Of a stretch of 64,000 bases of DNA, positions 22,555 to 33,808 are shown one piece after another. The notes under the pieces are model-generated. The model did not search any database. It was not told the DNA's origin and saw nothing but the letters and a program-made list of their open reading frames with translations. Each line of letters starts with the position of its first letter. The first letter of the stretch is position 1. This stretch comes from Diprion similis (Eukaryota; Arthropoda; Insecta; Hymenoptera; Diprionidae): the NCBI RefSeq assembly GCF_021155765.1, contig NC_060109.1, positions 6,416,001 to 6,480,000 of the forward strand, given 5' to 3'. The position numbers and the translations under genes are program-made.

Positions 22555-22780
22555 ACACTACGGTGAATCGTCATGATAGTGTATGCGTAAAGTACTAACA
22601 ACACCACAAGTGTTGAAAGAACTTCACAAGTAACACAGTACCTAATACATATTTCATCAGACACTACGGTTAACCGTGAATTTAATGTATATGTAACGTA
22701 CTATGATAATGAGTACTGTCCATATTACACATATAATCTATTGGGTACGTTACTTCACAAGTAATGCAGGACCTAATTCA
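22555..22780 (+). repeat. Diverged tandem repeat, about 105-130 bp period
   Basis: ACACTACGGTGAATCGTCAT (22,556) recurs as ACACTACGGTTAACCGTGAA (22,661), and ACTTCACAAGTAACACAGTA (22,620) recurs as ACTTCACAAGTAATGCAGGA (22,750). Spacing differs between pairs, so one copy has an indel. Confidence 0.5.
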
Positions 22781-23188
22781 ACCGATTAGAGAATTCTCAT
22801 AGATTTTAGAAGATTTCACACCATGCTTGATGATTTCAGCATTTTCAAATTGATTCTAGCTTTCATTATACTTATCTTGAACGATTTCACTGGTTTACAA
22901 ATATCAGCCAGTTCAAATGCTTTCAACAACTTTAAGTGATTTGATGCGAAATGATTACACAAATAGCTGAACAACTATCAAGATTTCTTATTTATTAAAG
23001 ATTTTGGAACGATTTTTCAAGTTTGTCGGTGATATAGAACATTTGGAACAATTTTTTTCCATAGACAAAAGCCACCGGTAGATTCTCAATATGACAAGGT
23101 TTTATATGTTTAAAACAATTTGAACAATTGTGTAAGGATCCTAATGATTCAAATATCTTAACAGTTTATTTTATATGTGTTCAGCTAT

Positions 23189-23411
23189 GAGAAGAATCCT
23201 ACTACTTGTATCTTTGATTTGCCAATGTATCAAGTATGAATATGAAGTTAGTGACGTTACTGTAACAATGAATGTTCAAGAAAATTCTCAGTTTGCAACA
23301 TTAGAAGTGTCTGAGACTCAGGGAACCGTTATGAACAGAATAAACTTCAATTTTGAAAAACTTACTCCACAAAAGTCGTTTTACAATTGCCTGATAATAA
23401 TGATTTTTTAG
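23189..23411 (+). CDS. Hypothetical small secreted protein or exon
   Basis: From ATG 23189 the frame encodes about 73 residues. It starts with a plausible signal peptide (MRRILLLVSLICQC), then a Glu/Val/Thr-rich segment (EYEVSDVTVTMNVQENSQFA). A possible splice acceptor, TATGTGTTCAG, ends just before the ATG. The hydrophobic tail CLIIMIF before the stop may be intron read-through, because no obvious donor was found. No family recognised. Confidence 0.28.
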
Positions 23412-24557
23412 TCTGAGATTTTGCTGCACTATCGTTACTATCTTCAGCCTCCCTATCAAATTGGGTGTTGTACTTTGTAATGCAACACTAGTACTTTAAA
23501 TGAAGCTGAGGGTAGCAGCTGAAGTTAGCAGTCAAACGTGGTCAACTTTTTGAAAAAAGAATAATGAAGTTCAGTTTCATCCTCATAATTCTATACTAGT
23601 GTTGGGGATTCAAGTTATTTCACAAAATTTTGATTTTTGGACTTTACATGTGCAAAGTCGAGATTTTTCTCAAACATGCATCGTTACAGCAATGTTATGA
23701 ACTTCATCCTCATCTTATTATTGTATTTGTAGATATCATATGAGATGAGGTGATTCGGTCAATATGAAAATGTATAGCATACCGTTGATCCAAGTATTGA
23801 CAGATGTATATTTGTCTTCTTGATGAGTACTTAGTGGTGCTGAACAACAGATAAGCGAAGTAAATGCTTAATAGTCTGATAACAATCGGTTTGTTCCAAT
23901 AAGATATGTAGAGTATTGAGTTTCGCACAACTGTCGGTTATATTCTCGTTGGAATGTCGGCTTGCCAAAGTGTAACATTCAAAGATTCCAATGGATGCGT
24001 AAAAGAATAGGAATGGTCTAAATTACTGTGAAATAAACGAAACATCAAACAAGCAAGGAAAAGGTTTCATTTTATCACTGATAAGTACCATATTGTGCGA
24101 CACTGAATTCAAGTAATGTAGTAAACAAATACGTACAAAACATGAAAATTAATGAAGAACCAGGTCGTGCATTTGGTAGATATGAAGAGGTTGAAGATAA
24201 ACAATTCACTTCTTAAATGTTCTGTGTATAAATATAATCTAATGAGAATTAACGAAGTAACATACCGTCCGATATGAATGAAACATCGTAAGTATTCTTC
24301 CAATAGCTATGATTAGTATTGTTTCATCGCATCTATGATGAGCAAACAACCGTCTTCTTGGCATTTGCTTAATAGCCATGTATGTGTGTCACAAATGTGG
24401 CCGATTATATTTTGTTTGATGATTCAGGCTGTTTGTTGAATTTGTATCCGATATCAGACTATCTCATCTTTTCTTTGGTTCGATTCTGTATTTACACCTA
24501 CCTTGGACGATCCGTTTTGTAAAATTACAAGAGCCCGTAAGCAGATTCCACTAATAA

Positions 24558-24689
24558 TTAACCTTCAGAGGACTCGACTGGCTCTTTCAAGAGTCACTGG
24601 ACACTGGACGTGTCGACTGTTTATATACACAATCCATACCTCCAAAAAATATTGAATTTCAAGTGAAAAATGCCAGCCCTCTGAAGGTT
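24558..24689. mobile_element. Small inverted-repeat element (MITE-like), about 130 bp
   Basis: TTAACCTTCAGAGG at 24558-24571 and its inverse CCCTCTGAAGGTT at 24677-24689 form an 11-bp perfect inverted repeat. The left end includes TTAA but the right flank is TTCA, so a piggyBac-type target is not confirmed. Confidence 0.35.
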
Positions 24690-26690
24690 CAGAATAACAA
24701 TCTGCTGGAAACTAATTGAAACCACAGTCGTCATTCGGTTTCTATCTGACGACACGCGATCACTGATTCACTCACTCACTTATTTCATAACACCATTGGC
24801 ATAACCGATTTGCACGAATTTTGCAAATTGATTTCAAGATTCAATAACGTAAATAAATGAATAATAAGTTAACATAAATATTTCACGATTGACAGCATAA
24901 CCGCGCCTTGAGGCGGCCATTTTGGTCAAACGTGGGCAGCGCCATCGCGCGGTTGCATTATTAATTGATAACTGCTTTCCCAGCGGCCATGTTGTTTTAT
25001 TTATCTTTTATCTCATTATACCATTCGAATATGGATTAAAATTTATTCCCAAATCAATAGGGAGCGAGATTTCAATGCCAAAATTCTGTGTTTAAGATTG
25101 ATTTATACACGCGTTTGAGCGGAATCGTGTTCACAAGGCACTCCGGCGTGGAGAAAACGAAGAGAAATGTTTTTTTCATCATCTTTGACAGCTCATTCTG
25201 CGCAAACCTCTTGACCGATTCCGATCAGGCCTTGAAACTGAGGTCATATGAACTGGGAGTACCAGCTACGTGAGTCTCATTCGAAAATATTCTCGCGTTC
25301 CTGAGATATAACACAATGCTTATACACGGTAAGATAGGGAAGTAGTTCAGCTGGGTGAATATCCACGGCTAGCTCTTGCCGACTTTCGTCACACGTATCA
25401 GAACGTTTTTTAAAAATATATCTAAATAGCTATGTATGTTCATTCAAAAATGTTGCGACTGTTGAAAAAGATTAAGGTAATTTGGCGGCGATTCGCTGCC
25501 GCAAATCTTGATTACGTTCTTATGAATGAAACAACAAACTGAGCTTGACAACTCTGTTCTTGGAGGCAGTTTCACCCTCTTGAACAGATTTCTGTGCGAT
25601 TTATAAGAGAAAACAAAAAATACTTGTCACTCAATCCTTTGTACTCTTTAACATGTATACACTAGATAGATATCAGAGAGATCCACCTGGAACACCTTTC
25701 TTGTAAGACCATAAGCAATTTTTCTCTAATCATCCTTGTTCATTTTTCCGCATACCCTAATTCCCAACCGTACTTATTATTGTACTTGTTGCTGAAAGCT
25801 GAACACCATACTTCTGACAATGCATTCCCACGGCCTGTTTAATTCCTCAAGGAATTAAAATTTTGTCATCCTTAAGAATTGCAATTATTGTGTCTTTTTT
25901 GCCATTTATTTGTCAGCTAATCACTCTAATTACCTATTCCATTCAACTAATTATAAGTCTCAGGGATTATCTTCAGCAATCTGGAAAGAATTCTCTCCAA
26001 CCTTTCGTATTCCTGAATTCGGCATTTTTCTACCATTATTGATTGCGATTAATGAGCTACCATCTAGCAAAAAACATGAAGAAAGATATTATAGTTTGTA
26101 CACTGTCGTTGGGATATTAGACAATGTACTCTCGAGCCCCTATTTCATTTCACCTACGGGAACTCACATTGGCTTTCAAGGAACGCTAGATCAGTCGACC
26201 ACTCGGATTATGATTCAGTCCATATACGTCGTACAGCACCGAGAACTCAGAAACACAAACATTTTCATTAGCTCACAAACGGTTCAGAGGGTTTTCATTC
26301 AATAATGGCAATATTTCAGCGTTGGATTCATCTAAACACATGAGCACGTCTATCGGAAACTGAAAACCATCCCGTCGGGTGCTGATCTTTGGGAGTCGCT
26401 TTCATCTCTTTGAACCGGTTATTAGTGAATAAGAATCGTGTTTCTTTGTTTTTGGTGTTCTAAAATACACATAAACTAGATGAGAATCAGAGGAGTTAAC
26501 TGATCTAGGATTCCTTGTGAGTCACTCATGTGCCACACCTTTGACAATGAACAATTATGACGGATTCATCTGTGCTCATTCATGGATGGTGATAAAATCA
26601 GATGAATTTGCGAGGATTCAGTGAATAGTAAACTTCAGCTTCATTCATACTAAATAAACGAATCCTGCAAACTATTTTTCAACTTACCGT

Positions 26691-26990
26691 TAGGTTATTC
26701 AAGACATCCTGATTAGTCGCCGATGAAAATGTAGTAATAAGTTGCGGGACCTCCGTCGATTCAATCGGCTGGACTATTCGATGCCGTGTAGATCCATTAT
26801 GAATCCTGGCATCACCAATTCGAATACCCGTTCGTACCCTACTCGAACCAAAGCTGCCACCTCTCGCGGATCCCTTCTCACTGGTCCCAATCTTGATGCC
26901 ACTTCCAACCCGCATTATACTGTTGTCTCGTGTTGAAGCGAAGGCAACAATCCCGATTAAGAACAAAAAAACACCGGGTATAACTCCCAT
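26691..26990 (-). CDS. Candidate first exon of a secreted host protein
   Basis: The ATG at 26990 opens a frame with a textbook signal peptide (MGVIPGVFLFLIGIVAFAS) and then about 80 residues rich in Gly, Ser, Arg and Ile. The frame reaches a splice donor consensus, ACG followed by GTAAGTTG, at about 26,690. The ORF would otherwise stop a few codons into the intron. No downstream exon could be fixed. The product is unrecognised. This is the best host-gene candidate in the window because start, signal peptide and donor agree. Confidence 0.42.
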
Positions 26991-27612
26991 TTCTATTGTG
27001 GTCAGAATGACGGAACTTGAATGACTCGTTCAGATTATCAATTCAAGCTGTACCTTTCTTTGAACTGTGATTAAATACCCTTATAATGAGTGGTACAACT
27101 GGCATAATAAGATGTCCTCTTGTTCGGCGTGTTCATAAAATTTCTGTACTTAGTCCAATTGGCCTGGAAACATCTGAAACAAAAAAAGATAACTCGCTTT
27201 CGAAGAGCTGGCAGTATCAAGAGCAGGTGCATATATTAGAAGAGTAGCAACTGCCCTCTGCTGGATGTATTATAGTTGGTCTTCTTGACTGTAGTACGCT
27301 GACAATCACTACGTCTGAATTATGAAAGAAACACACGTCAAACTACGTTCGTGCTGACAAATACGGTTAACAGTGTGATTATTCAAGTTCTCATTTTTAT
27401 AAAAGTTGGTTGCAAATACCTGAGTATATTAAAAAATAGAAATAAAATTGAGGTAAAGGATTAAATATGGGTGGCCACCGGTACATAGCTCAGAATTGGA
27501 CATCGCTCTATGATTTCAACGCAGAACCGTGTTACTTTCTTGCTGTTCTGAAAAATTCGGTTTGGTTGTAGCAGAAATTGATTGTAAGGCTCAATTTTTT
27601 TTGTGAACATAG

Positions 27613-27722
27613 GACAAGTCGTGTGTGACGAACAATTTACCGAAGAAGAGGTTCTATGGAAGCGTGAACTCTTTGATGCAACTGGCAATACTGTTGGAGT
27701 GGCAAGTATTCGAAATCACTAA
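27613..27722 (+). CDS. Candidate terminal exon of an unknown gene
   Basis: A T-rich tract ending in GAACATAG precedes an open segment of 36 codons (GQVVCDEQFTEEEVLWKREL followed by FDATGNTVGVASIRNH) that stops at 27720-27722. Composition looks protein-like, with alternating charged and aromatic residues. No partner exon was identified. Confidence 0.25.
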
Positions 27723-28591
27723 TTATCGAATTTTGAAGAAATGGATCGATTGTAAATGAGCAAAGCGGTTGAATGACTGCAATTCATATTCTCGCATTGA
27801 ATACATTATTCTAAGTGTCCGCCGCTTTTATAACAATTCTGAAGAATCTAAACTTTCATCCTAGAATGACTGTTTCTAATTTATTTTGTTCCTTTTTTCC
27901 CTCATTGTATTACGGGTTCATCGTACTTCAACCTAATTATGTCACGTCGCTTTCGTTTGAATTACCCTATCCGAAAAAAACGTGAGGACTGTCAATGCTA
28001 CAACAGCGTTGCTGTTGCGAGCAGACAGTAGGGGTTGCGATATTTCCGGCATCCGGCCGTCCTCTAATATACGTCCGTGAACAGGAGCTCGCACATGACT
28101 CTTGCACGTAAAATTTGCGTATTGTGTTATGAAAAGTCAAAGTGAGCAAAGTTTTACAAAAGGGATAGAAATATGCAACAAACTCACGCATTGCTCAAGA
28201 AATAGAAATTCCCGATAAAAATTTCCCAAATCCCAGCAGAATATCCCACGCAGCATTCATTAGCTACTAGTACCCCAAATAACCCAAACAAGAGTGACCC
28301 AGAACCAGATTTGCGAATTTTCTAATTAAAAAATTTTTGATTAAAAATTAATAAGATATTTTTCAATTCAAAAATTGGAGTAACAAATAAAAAAATTATT
28401 TTTCAAATCAAAAGCTGGGATGAAAAGGGATAAAAGAAAGGAAAGATTTACATATTTCTAACAGAAACAATATGATTAAAAGTAATTAAGTGTAAATAAG
28501 ACAAAAGGTGTTCAACTATGATGAAGTTTTATTAAAAATAAGCTTTCCTTTCACAAAGATAACAGGCATTTTAAGACATTCCATTTCAAAT

Positions 28592-31495
28592 TTATTTAAT
28601 TATTTTTTTTAAATTTGCTTTCGCTAGTATTCTTTGCTCAAAATGCTGATCATTTAATTTATTATATTTTGGCAAATTGAGCATTGTCGCATTACTAGAG
28701 AGTCTTTCGACGGAGGCAGAAGATGGTAAAGGCGTGTTGTATCTTAAGAATGTTTTTTTATTTCTGGAAAGCGTTCTAAGATGCTCAGTTGACAGTCCGA
28801 GTTTTTCAAATATCTAGTCACTTCTGCGGTTACCTCTCCCTGTGACAATGAAGGCCGAAACTGGTCAATGGTATCATCCGGAGATCCAAAGTCAAAGTCT
28901 TGATTTTCTTGAATACTAGCGCTTGACGACTCAGTTAAGGCTTCTTTTGAAACAGCTTCAATAAATCGAGTATGTATAATCTTTTGATTTTCTCTTGAAA
29001 AAGATGAAAGCCAGCGGCCTTTAAAAGCTGGATGTGAAATTGCAGCAATTGTTGCATCGATATTTTGTTCATGAACATCAAATAATGTGGCGAATCGTTT
29101 CTCGATACTATTTATAATCTGATTTAAAATTGGTTTACAGTAGACTATATCTTGACTGATGAAAAGGGTATTAATTCGCTTCACGACTGAAACTAACTTC
29201 GGCAGAAGAATACCGTAGTAGCATTTTTCTGCTTGTAAGCTATCTATCGCTTCTGCAAGAGGTGTAGAACATTCAATGAACTCTTGTAAATAAGTGAAAT
29301 CAGAAGAACGAAATGGTCGCATAAGTGTTATTAAATCATCACTCATCAGGTTTTCTTTAAGCTTAATCAATTGCTTGAAGCAGTCGTCAGTCAAATTCCA
29401 TCGAGTTATGACGGGCTTTTGAATGGAAACACCTAGAATAGATTTCAGAGTTTCTCTCTTTTTCGCAAAACGTAGTAACTTCCACAAAGTCTTACATTTT
29501 TTCAAAACATTTTCATGTTTTTTTTTTAGGTTCGAATCGGTATTGATAGCTTTAATGATGTCCGTTGACGCTATTAAATTTAATGTATGGCTCGCACATC
29601 TGTAATGAGTCGGTAAAAATTTCTCACATGCTTCACTAAATTCCTCACTTGTCTCAGCAACTTTACTGTCAGTGTCACTCCAATCGTAAAAAGGTTGATC
29701 TATAAAATAAAAATAATGCCATATGTAATAAACGTACAATATCATTAAACATTTTATTATTTTCAAAACTTTAATTTTAGTTGAAGAATATATTTTGACA
29801 TCATTTTAATATAATTTTTATACCTGCAGTATGTTCAGAATCTTGGGGAATGAATGAACCTTAAATTCCTAATTCTTTAAACGCTTTTAGAAAATTACTA
29901 CCATTGTCTGTCACTGTTGCTTGAATTGTATCGGGCCTTAGTTCAAATGACGAGTGGATACTCGATAAAAGAGATGCAATCGCATCAAACGAGTGTGTAC
30001 CCGAAAAGCGTCGACAAGCTAATGCAGCGGATTTTCTCTCCAGTGTGTCTGAATCAAGCTATTTCAAGATAATAAATTTATAAAATTAAATTTTTTTTTT
30101 TTTTGTTTTAAAGGAAATTCCGATGATAATTCTGTTACGTCCGATGTCCCGCCTCACGTCTCTGCCACCTTCCTCGACGCTTGTCCTTACCTACCATTCC
30201 CACACTCCATATCTTGTCATCCTATTTCCATCTTGGCTTACACCACTCGCTATCGCCCTTACCTTGCTATTTCGATCCCCCTCTACCCTGTATCCTCGCT
30301 CATTTTCTCATGCAAAAGACTCACTCTCATTCCAACGCTCTTACCTCTTACCTTCAATTTCAACTCCCGTTACCCAAAACCATTGTCTCAACTACTCCTC
30401 ATCGACTTCACTCAATTTCCAAATCAAAATAAAAGTTATAATCATTCTGTAATTACTGTTCTTTCCCTTCCGTTCCCTGAACGAAAACGGCGACGACTAC
30501 GAACCTACAAAAATATCACCCGAACCAACACCATCGGGTGGGTACATGGACTGCCGTCCCCCTGTACCGTAACAATTCTTTTGAGGTAAAATTATAAATA
30601 ATAGGTAATAATGGTTAAATAAATTATTACCGAATGAGCCGTAACACCCAAGAAACGACGTGAGCCTGGTGTCCAAACATCTGCCTTGGTACAAACATGG
30701 CCATTTTTTTGAGTTACAGAGAGTAAGTCCTCGCGAATGTTGTTGATGGTGTGATTATAAATTTCATTAACACGTTTTTCTAATATATGTCAAGTCATGT
30801 GATGGATGGTGCTACTCTGCTTCTTTATTTGGAGATCTAAAATATAATGGTATGATAAATATTCAACACAAAAAATGTAGTTATGTTGATTGTAAATATA
30901 AATTTGGAATTCGTCAGTATCAATTAGCATTCGAGATATCAACATATTGAATGTTATTAAATAACAAACAGATAATAATCAGTAAATTAGCAATAACGTT
31001 TTAACCAACACTTATTTTTGACATTTTCTTGATGATATATTTGGGTTCAAAAGTCGTTTATGTCATGAAGAGATACTGTTGAATACAATTGTTTAAGAAT
31101 GGTGGTTGAGACGTTATTACCGATTTCTATTCTAATTAGGTTTTGATTCGATAAAAATTCAGAATTGTGGAAAGACACAAAATTATACTGTAAACACAAT
31201 TATTCGAGTTTTACGTACCATCAAAAATTTTACGGAAATGTGGATCTTCAACCGAACCGAATGGTAATAGTGACTTCAAAACATAAGTCGTAACATTTTT
31301 CTCAAATGTTTCTTGGTCAAACACACATTACCAGCGGCTTCTGTCAATTGAGACTTTCTTTTTTGATTTGTCAAATTGCTTTTTGTGCTCCAAATAATTT
31401 TTATACTCTTCAGAATGTTTTCTCTAAATAAATGAATATAATAAATAATTAAAAAAATAAATAAATTCAAAATGATAGAACACGAAGTGCGCAAG
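28592..31495 (-). pseudogene. hAT 1 transposase, spliced, disrupted
   Basis: The most upstream visible part, near 31,420-31,219, encodes EHSEEYKNYLEHKKQFDKSK and, after an in-frame TAA, LLPFGSVEDPHFRKIFD before a GTACGT donor. The next exon (30836-30631) has an in-frame TGA, then NGHVCTKADVWTPGSRRFLG. A third exon (about 30060-29830) carries TVTDNGSNFLKAF with a catalytic Asp and an in-frame TAA. The long last exon begins near 29,702 and includes RCASHTLNL. A one-base frame error in the A7 run near 28,750 separates the C-terminal SSASVERLSSNA dimerisation/catalytic Glu motif, which ends at 28592. Inactive. Confidence 0.85.
30133..30574 (+). repeat. Solo LTR of the macro-domain Gypsy family (442 bp)
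   Basis: It starts TGTTACGTCC and ends ACCGTAACA, the same length as the two LTRs of the full element and very similar, with scattered substitutions. The target duplication is ATTC at 30129-30132 and 30575-30578. It lies inside an intron of the hAT 1 transposase. It is older than the full element's LTRs by divergence. Confidence 0.93.
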
Positions 31496-31593
31496 CGCGA
31501 AATAATTTGAAATTCAAAAACACCATTTTTTTACATTTTTAATTATAAACTTGGAATTAACATTTTATTTTTATTTTTTAATCCCGTATTTAG

Positions 31594-32035
31594 TGTTACG
31601 TCCGACGTCCCGCCTCACGTTTCTCCCACCTTCCTCGACGCTTGTCTTTACCTACCATTCCCACACTCCATATCTTGTCATCCTATTTCCATCTTGGCTT
31701 ACACCACTCGCTATCGCCCTTACCTTGCTATTTCGATCCCCCTCTACCCTGTATCCTCGCTCATTTTCTCATGCAAGAGACCCACTCTGATTCCAACGCT
31801 CTTACCGCTTGCATTCAACTTCAACTCCCGTTCCCCAAAACCATTGTCTCAACTACTCCTCATCGACTTCACTCAATTTCCAAACCAAAATAAAAGTTAT
31901 AATGATTCTGTAATTACTGTTCTTTCCTTTCCGTTCCCTGAACGAAAACGGCGACGACTACGAACCTACAAAAATATCACCCGAACCAACATCATCGGGT
32001 GGGTACATGGACTGCCGTCCCCCTGTACCGTAACA
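31594..32035 (+). repeat. 5' LTR of the Gypsy element
   Basis: TG...CA ends within TGTTACG and GTAACA. It carries AATAAA at about 31,889. Same length as, and apparently identical to, 40253-40694. Short reading frames in it are shadows repeated in all three LTR copies. Confidence 0.95.
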
Positions 32036-32038
32036 TTC

Positions 32039-32050
32039 TGGTGGCAGCGG
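32039..32050 (+). promoter_or_regulatory. Primer-binding site candidate
   Basis: TGGTGGCAGCGG begins three bases after the LTR. It starts with TGG, as needed to pair with the CCA end of a tRNA. The specific tRNA was not identified. Confidence 0.6.
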
Positions 32051-32086
32051 TTTTGCCGTCGACCTACCCTTTGTTCAGTGCTTCGG

Positions 32087-32360
32087 AAAATCTACGCAAG
32101 AAAAGTATTAATACGCAAAACTTCCGATATCATATCAATAAGTGATAGCCACGTAGACAGTGTTCGCCGGCAAATCAAGTGCGTACCTGACAAATTCAGG
32201 ACCCGCAACGAACTGTGCAACGAGTGGAAATATACGACGCAAGAAAAGTGTTAATACGCAAAACTCCCGATATCATATCAATAAGTGATAGCCACGTCAA
32301 GAGTGTTCGCCGGCAAATCAAGTGTGAACCTGACAAATTCAGAACCCGCAACGAACTAAA
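32087..32360 (+). repeat. Tandem duplication in the Gypsy 5' leader, about 141-bp unit
   Basis: 32087-32227 and 32228-32360 share ATATCATATCAATAAGTGAT, GTGTTCGCCGGCAAATCAAG and CCCGCAACGAACT. The position between the primer site and gag suits a packaging or translation element; function is inference. Confidence 0.8.
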
Positions 32361-32723
32361 TATACGGACGACAGCCGATCTATACCACACATCACCTTTT
32401 GGAACCCAAAATTGTGATTAGCCCCCACCCGTTTCTGGACGCCTGCGACGCTGGAACAAGAATTTGGACCCAAGATTGGCATCACTCAGATACCTGGAAC
32501 ACCAAACCGAGACTCTTCAACACGCAACGGACTTCCCCGCCTACACCCTCCTCTTGCCGACGGACGACGTGCATCACACCTTCAAGTCTCACCTGCCTCC
32601 AGCCGCCTACAACCATGCTGTACCTTGCGTTTGTGTTCATCTTTGCTCTGTAAGTTCGTTGTAATCCTTAGTAATAAGTTGATATTTCATCCCCGTACCC
32701 ATTGCCCATCTACGAAAATCGAT

Positions 32724-33428
32724 ATGGCACCAACTAATGAGACCGGTTCATCTTTTTGGTCAGTAAAAGACGTCTTACCGACGATCCCTGCATTCGATGG
32801 CAACAACATGCCTTTTGACCAATTTGTGGAACAATTGCGCCACGTGGAAACCCTCATTAGAGCTTCAGACAAAATGACCCTTGCTAAATTTGCACAATCA
32901 AAAATTACCGGCCCCGCTTCCCAATATTTAGTAGGCATTAATTGCAACGACGTCGAAGACCTTATAACGGCCCTCAGCCGAGCATACCGTCCAGACATCC
33001 CCGTACGTCAATTATCAATTCAATTAGATAGAATTACCCAACAACCGCGTGAGCGTGTCATCGATTACTCATGCAGAATAAGAGTAATATCAAACGAAAT
33101 AAGCAAAGCTATCGAAAAAAAATACCCGCCAGACATAGCAAGCGCTTTGCTAAACGACTTAAGAAAAGACACTGCTAGAACATTCATTAGAGGGCTTAGA
33201 CCAGAATTAGAGTGGAGAATAGCTACCATCAGACCACTCCCTACCTTTGATATCGCCGTCAGCGTCGCCGAAAGCGAGGAGACAGAGTTAAATAACCGTC
33301 AAATGCAACGCTTTGCACAATATTGTACTCCTCCTACACCTATGTATCCCCCAATTTCCGTCTCTGCCTGCCAAAACGATACCCCTCCACCTCAGGTGTC
33401 CATAACCCCTCCCTCATCCCCCCTCTAA
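32724..33428 (+). CDS. gag: Gypsy gag, matrix/capsid part
   Basis: From ATG 32724 the frame encodes about 234 residues. The first part (PAFDGNNMPFDQFVEQLRHV) and the segment QLSIQLDRITQQPRERVIDY resemble the helical Retrotrans_gag capsid region of Ty3/Gypsy proteins. The frame ends in a Pro-rich stretch at a TAA (33426-33428). The nucleocapsid with its zinc knuckles continues in the -1 frame from about 33,294, overlapping by roughly 130 nt. No canonical slippery heptamer lies in this overlap, so the break may be an indel in this copy, perhaps in the C6 run near 33,420. Confidence 0.85.
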   Translation: MAPTNETGSSFWSVKDVLPTIPAFDGNNMPFDQFVEQLRHVETLIRASDKMTLAKFAQSKITGPASQYLVGINCNDVEDLITALSRAYRPDIPVRQLSIQLDRITQQPRERVIDYSCRIRVISNEISKAIEKKYPPDIASALLNDLRKDTARTFIRGLRPELEWRIATIRPLPTFDIAVSVAESEETELNNRQMQRFAQYCTPPTPMYPPISVSACQNDTPPPQVSITPPSSPL

Positions 33429-33808
33429 TGTCATTGCCCACACCTGGTTACGCGCATCAGCAAGCGCTCGGTGCAAGCACCCTCGGGCCTCCCGCAGATC
33501 GAACGAGGACCTCGCCGACTATTTGCCAATTCTGCAACCACCGAGGTCACCTGATCACGGAATGCCATCGCCTGCAAAATACAAGATACTGTACCAAATG
33601 TCGCAGAATGGGCCACTTTTACAATGAGTGCAACCAACCCAGCAGAAGCGACAAACTGTACTGCGATAACTGTAAGCGCAGAGGCCACACATCAGACCAA
33701 TGTAGATCTCCCCCGCGTGATACCCAAAACCATGTAAGTTCGAATCAAGATTTAAACGGCAACACTGCCCGCGGGGAGAACGCGCCCGCGAGCTATGCAA
33801 ACAACTAG
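33294..33808 (+). CDS. gag: Gypsy gag, nucleocapsid with three CCHC zinc knuckles
   Basis: A frame without its own clear ATG that continues gag. Three zinc knuckles follow one another: CQFCNHRGHLITEC, CTKCRRMGHFYNEC and CDNCKRRGHTSDQC. They bind genomic RNA during assembly. The stop is TAG at 33806-33808. The slippery heptamer TTTAAAC at 33751-33757 is in phase with this frame and shifts ribosomes into pol. Confidence 0.88.
33751..33757 (+). promoter_or_regulatory. -1 ribosomal frameshift site (slippery heptamer TTTAAAC)
   Basis: In the nucleocapsid frame the codons read GAT TTA AAC, so the heptamer is T_TTA_AAC, a canonical X_XXY_YYZ site. The -1 frame (TTT AAA CGG...) is open from here into the protease and the rest of pol. 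A downstream GC-rich stretch (33771-33793) could form a stimulatory structure. Confidence 0.82.

Larger units (their letters stand above)
21706..28297. other. 6.6-kb low-density interval, mostly non-coding host DNA
   Basis: AT-rich DNA with no recognised transposon genes. Candidate exons are listed separately at 23189-23411, 26691-26990 and 27613-27722. A 131-codon plus frame at 25910-26305 has no motif and no clear splice sites, so it is not called. A diverged direct repeat (22555-22780) and a small inverted-repeat element (24558-24689) are present. Confidence 0.5.

Noticed and set aside
25910-26305. 131-codon plus frame in the low-density interval
   Set aside because: No motif, no clear splice sites, starts without a convincing ATG; left as unexplained.
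30123-30589. Several 80-120-codon frames in the solo LTR, repeated at 31551-32254 and 40164-40784
   Set aside because: They are identical or near-identical because all lie in copies of the same 442-bp LTR; different overlapping frames are open together, showing composition effects, not genes.
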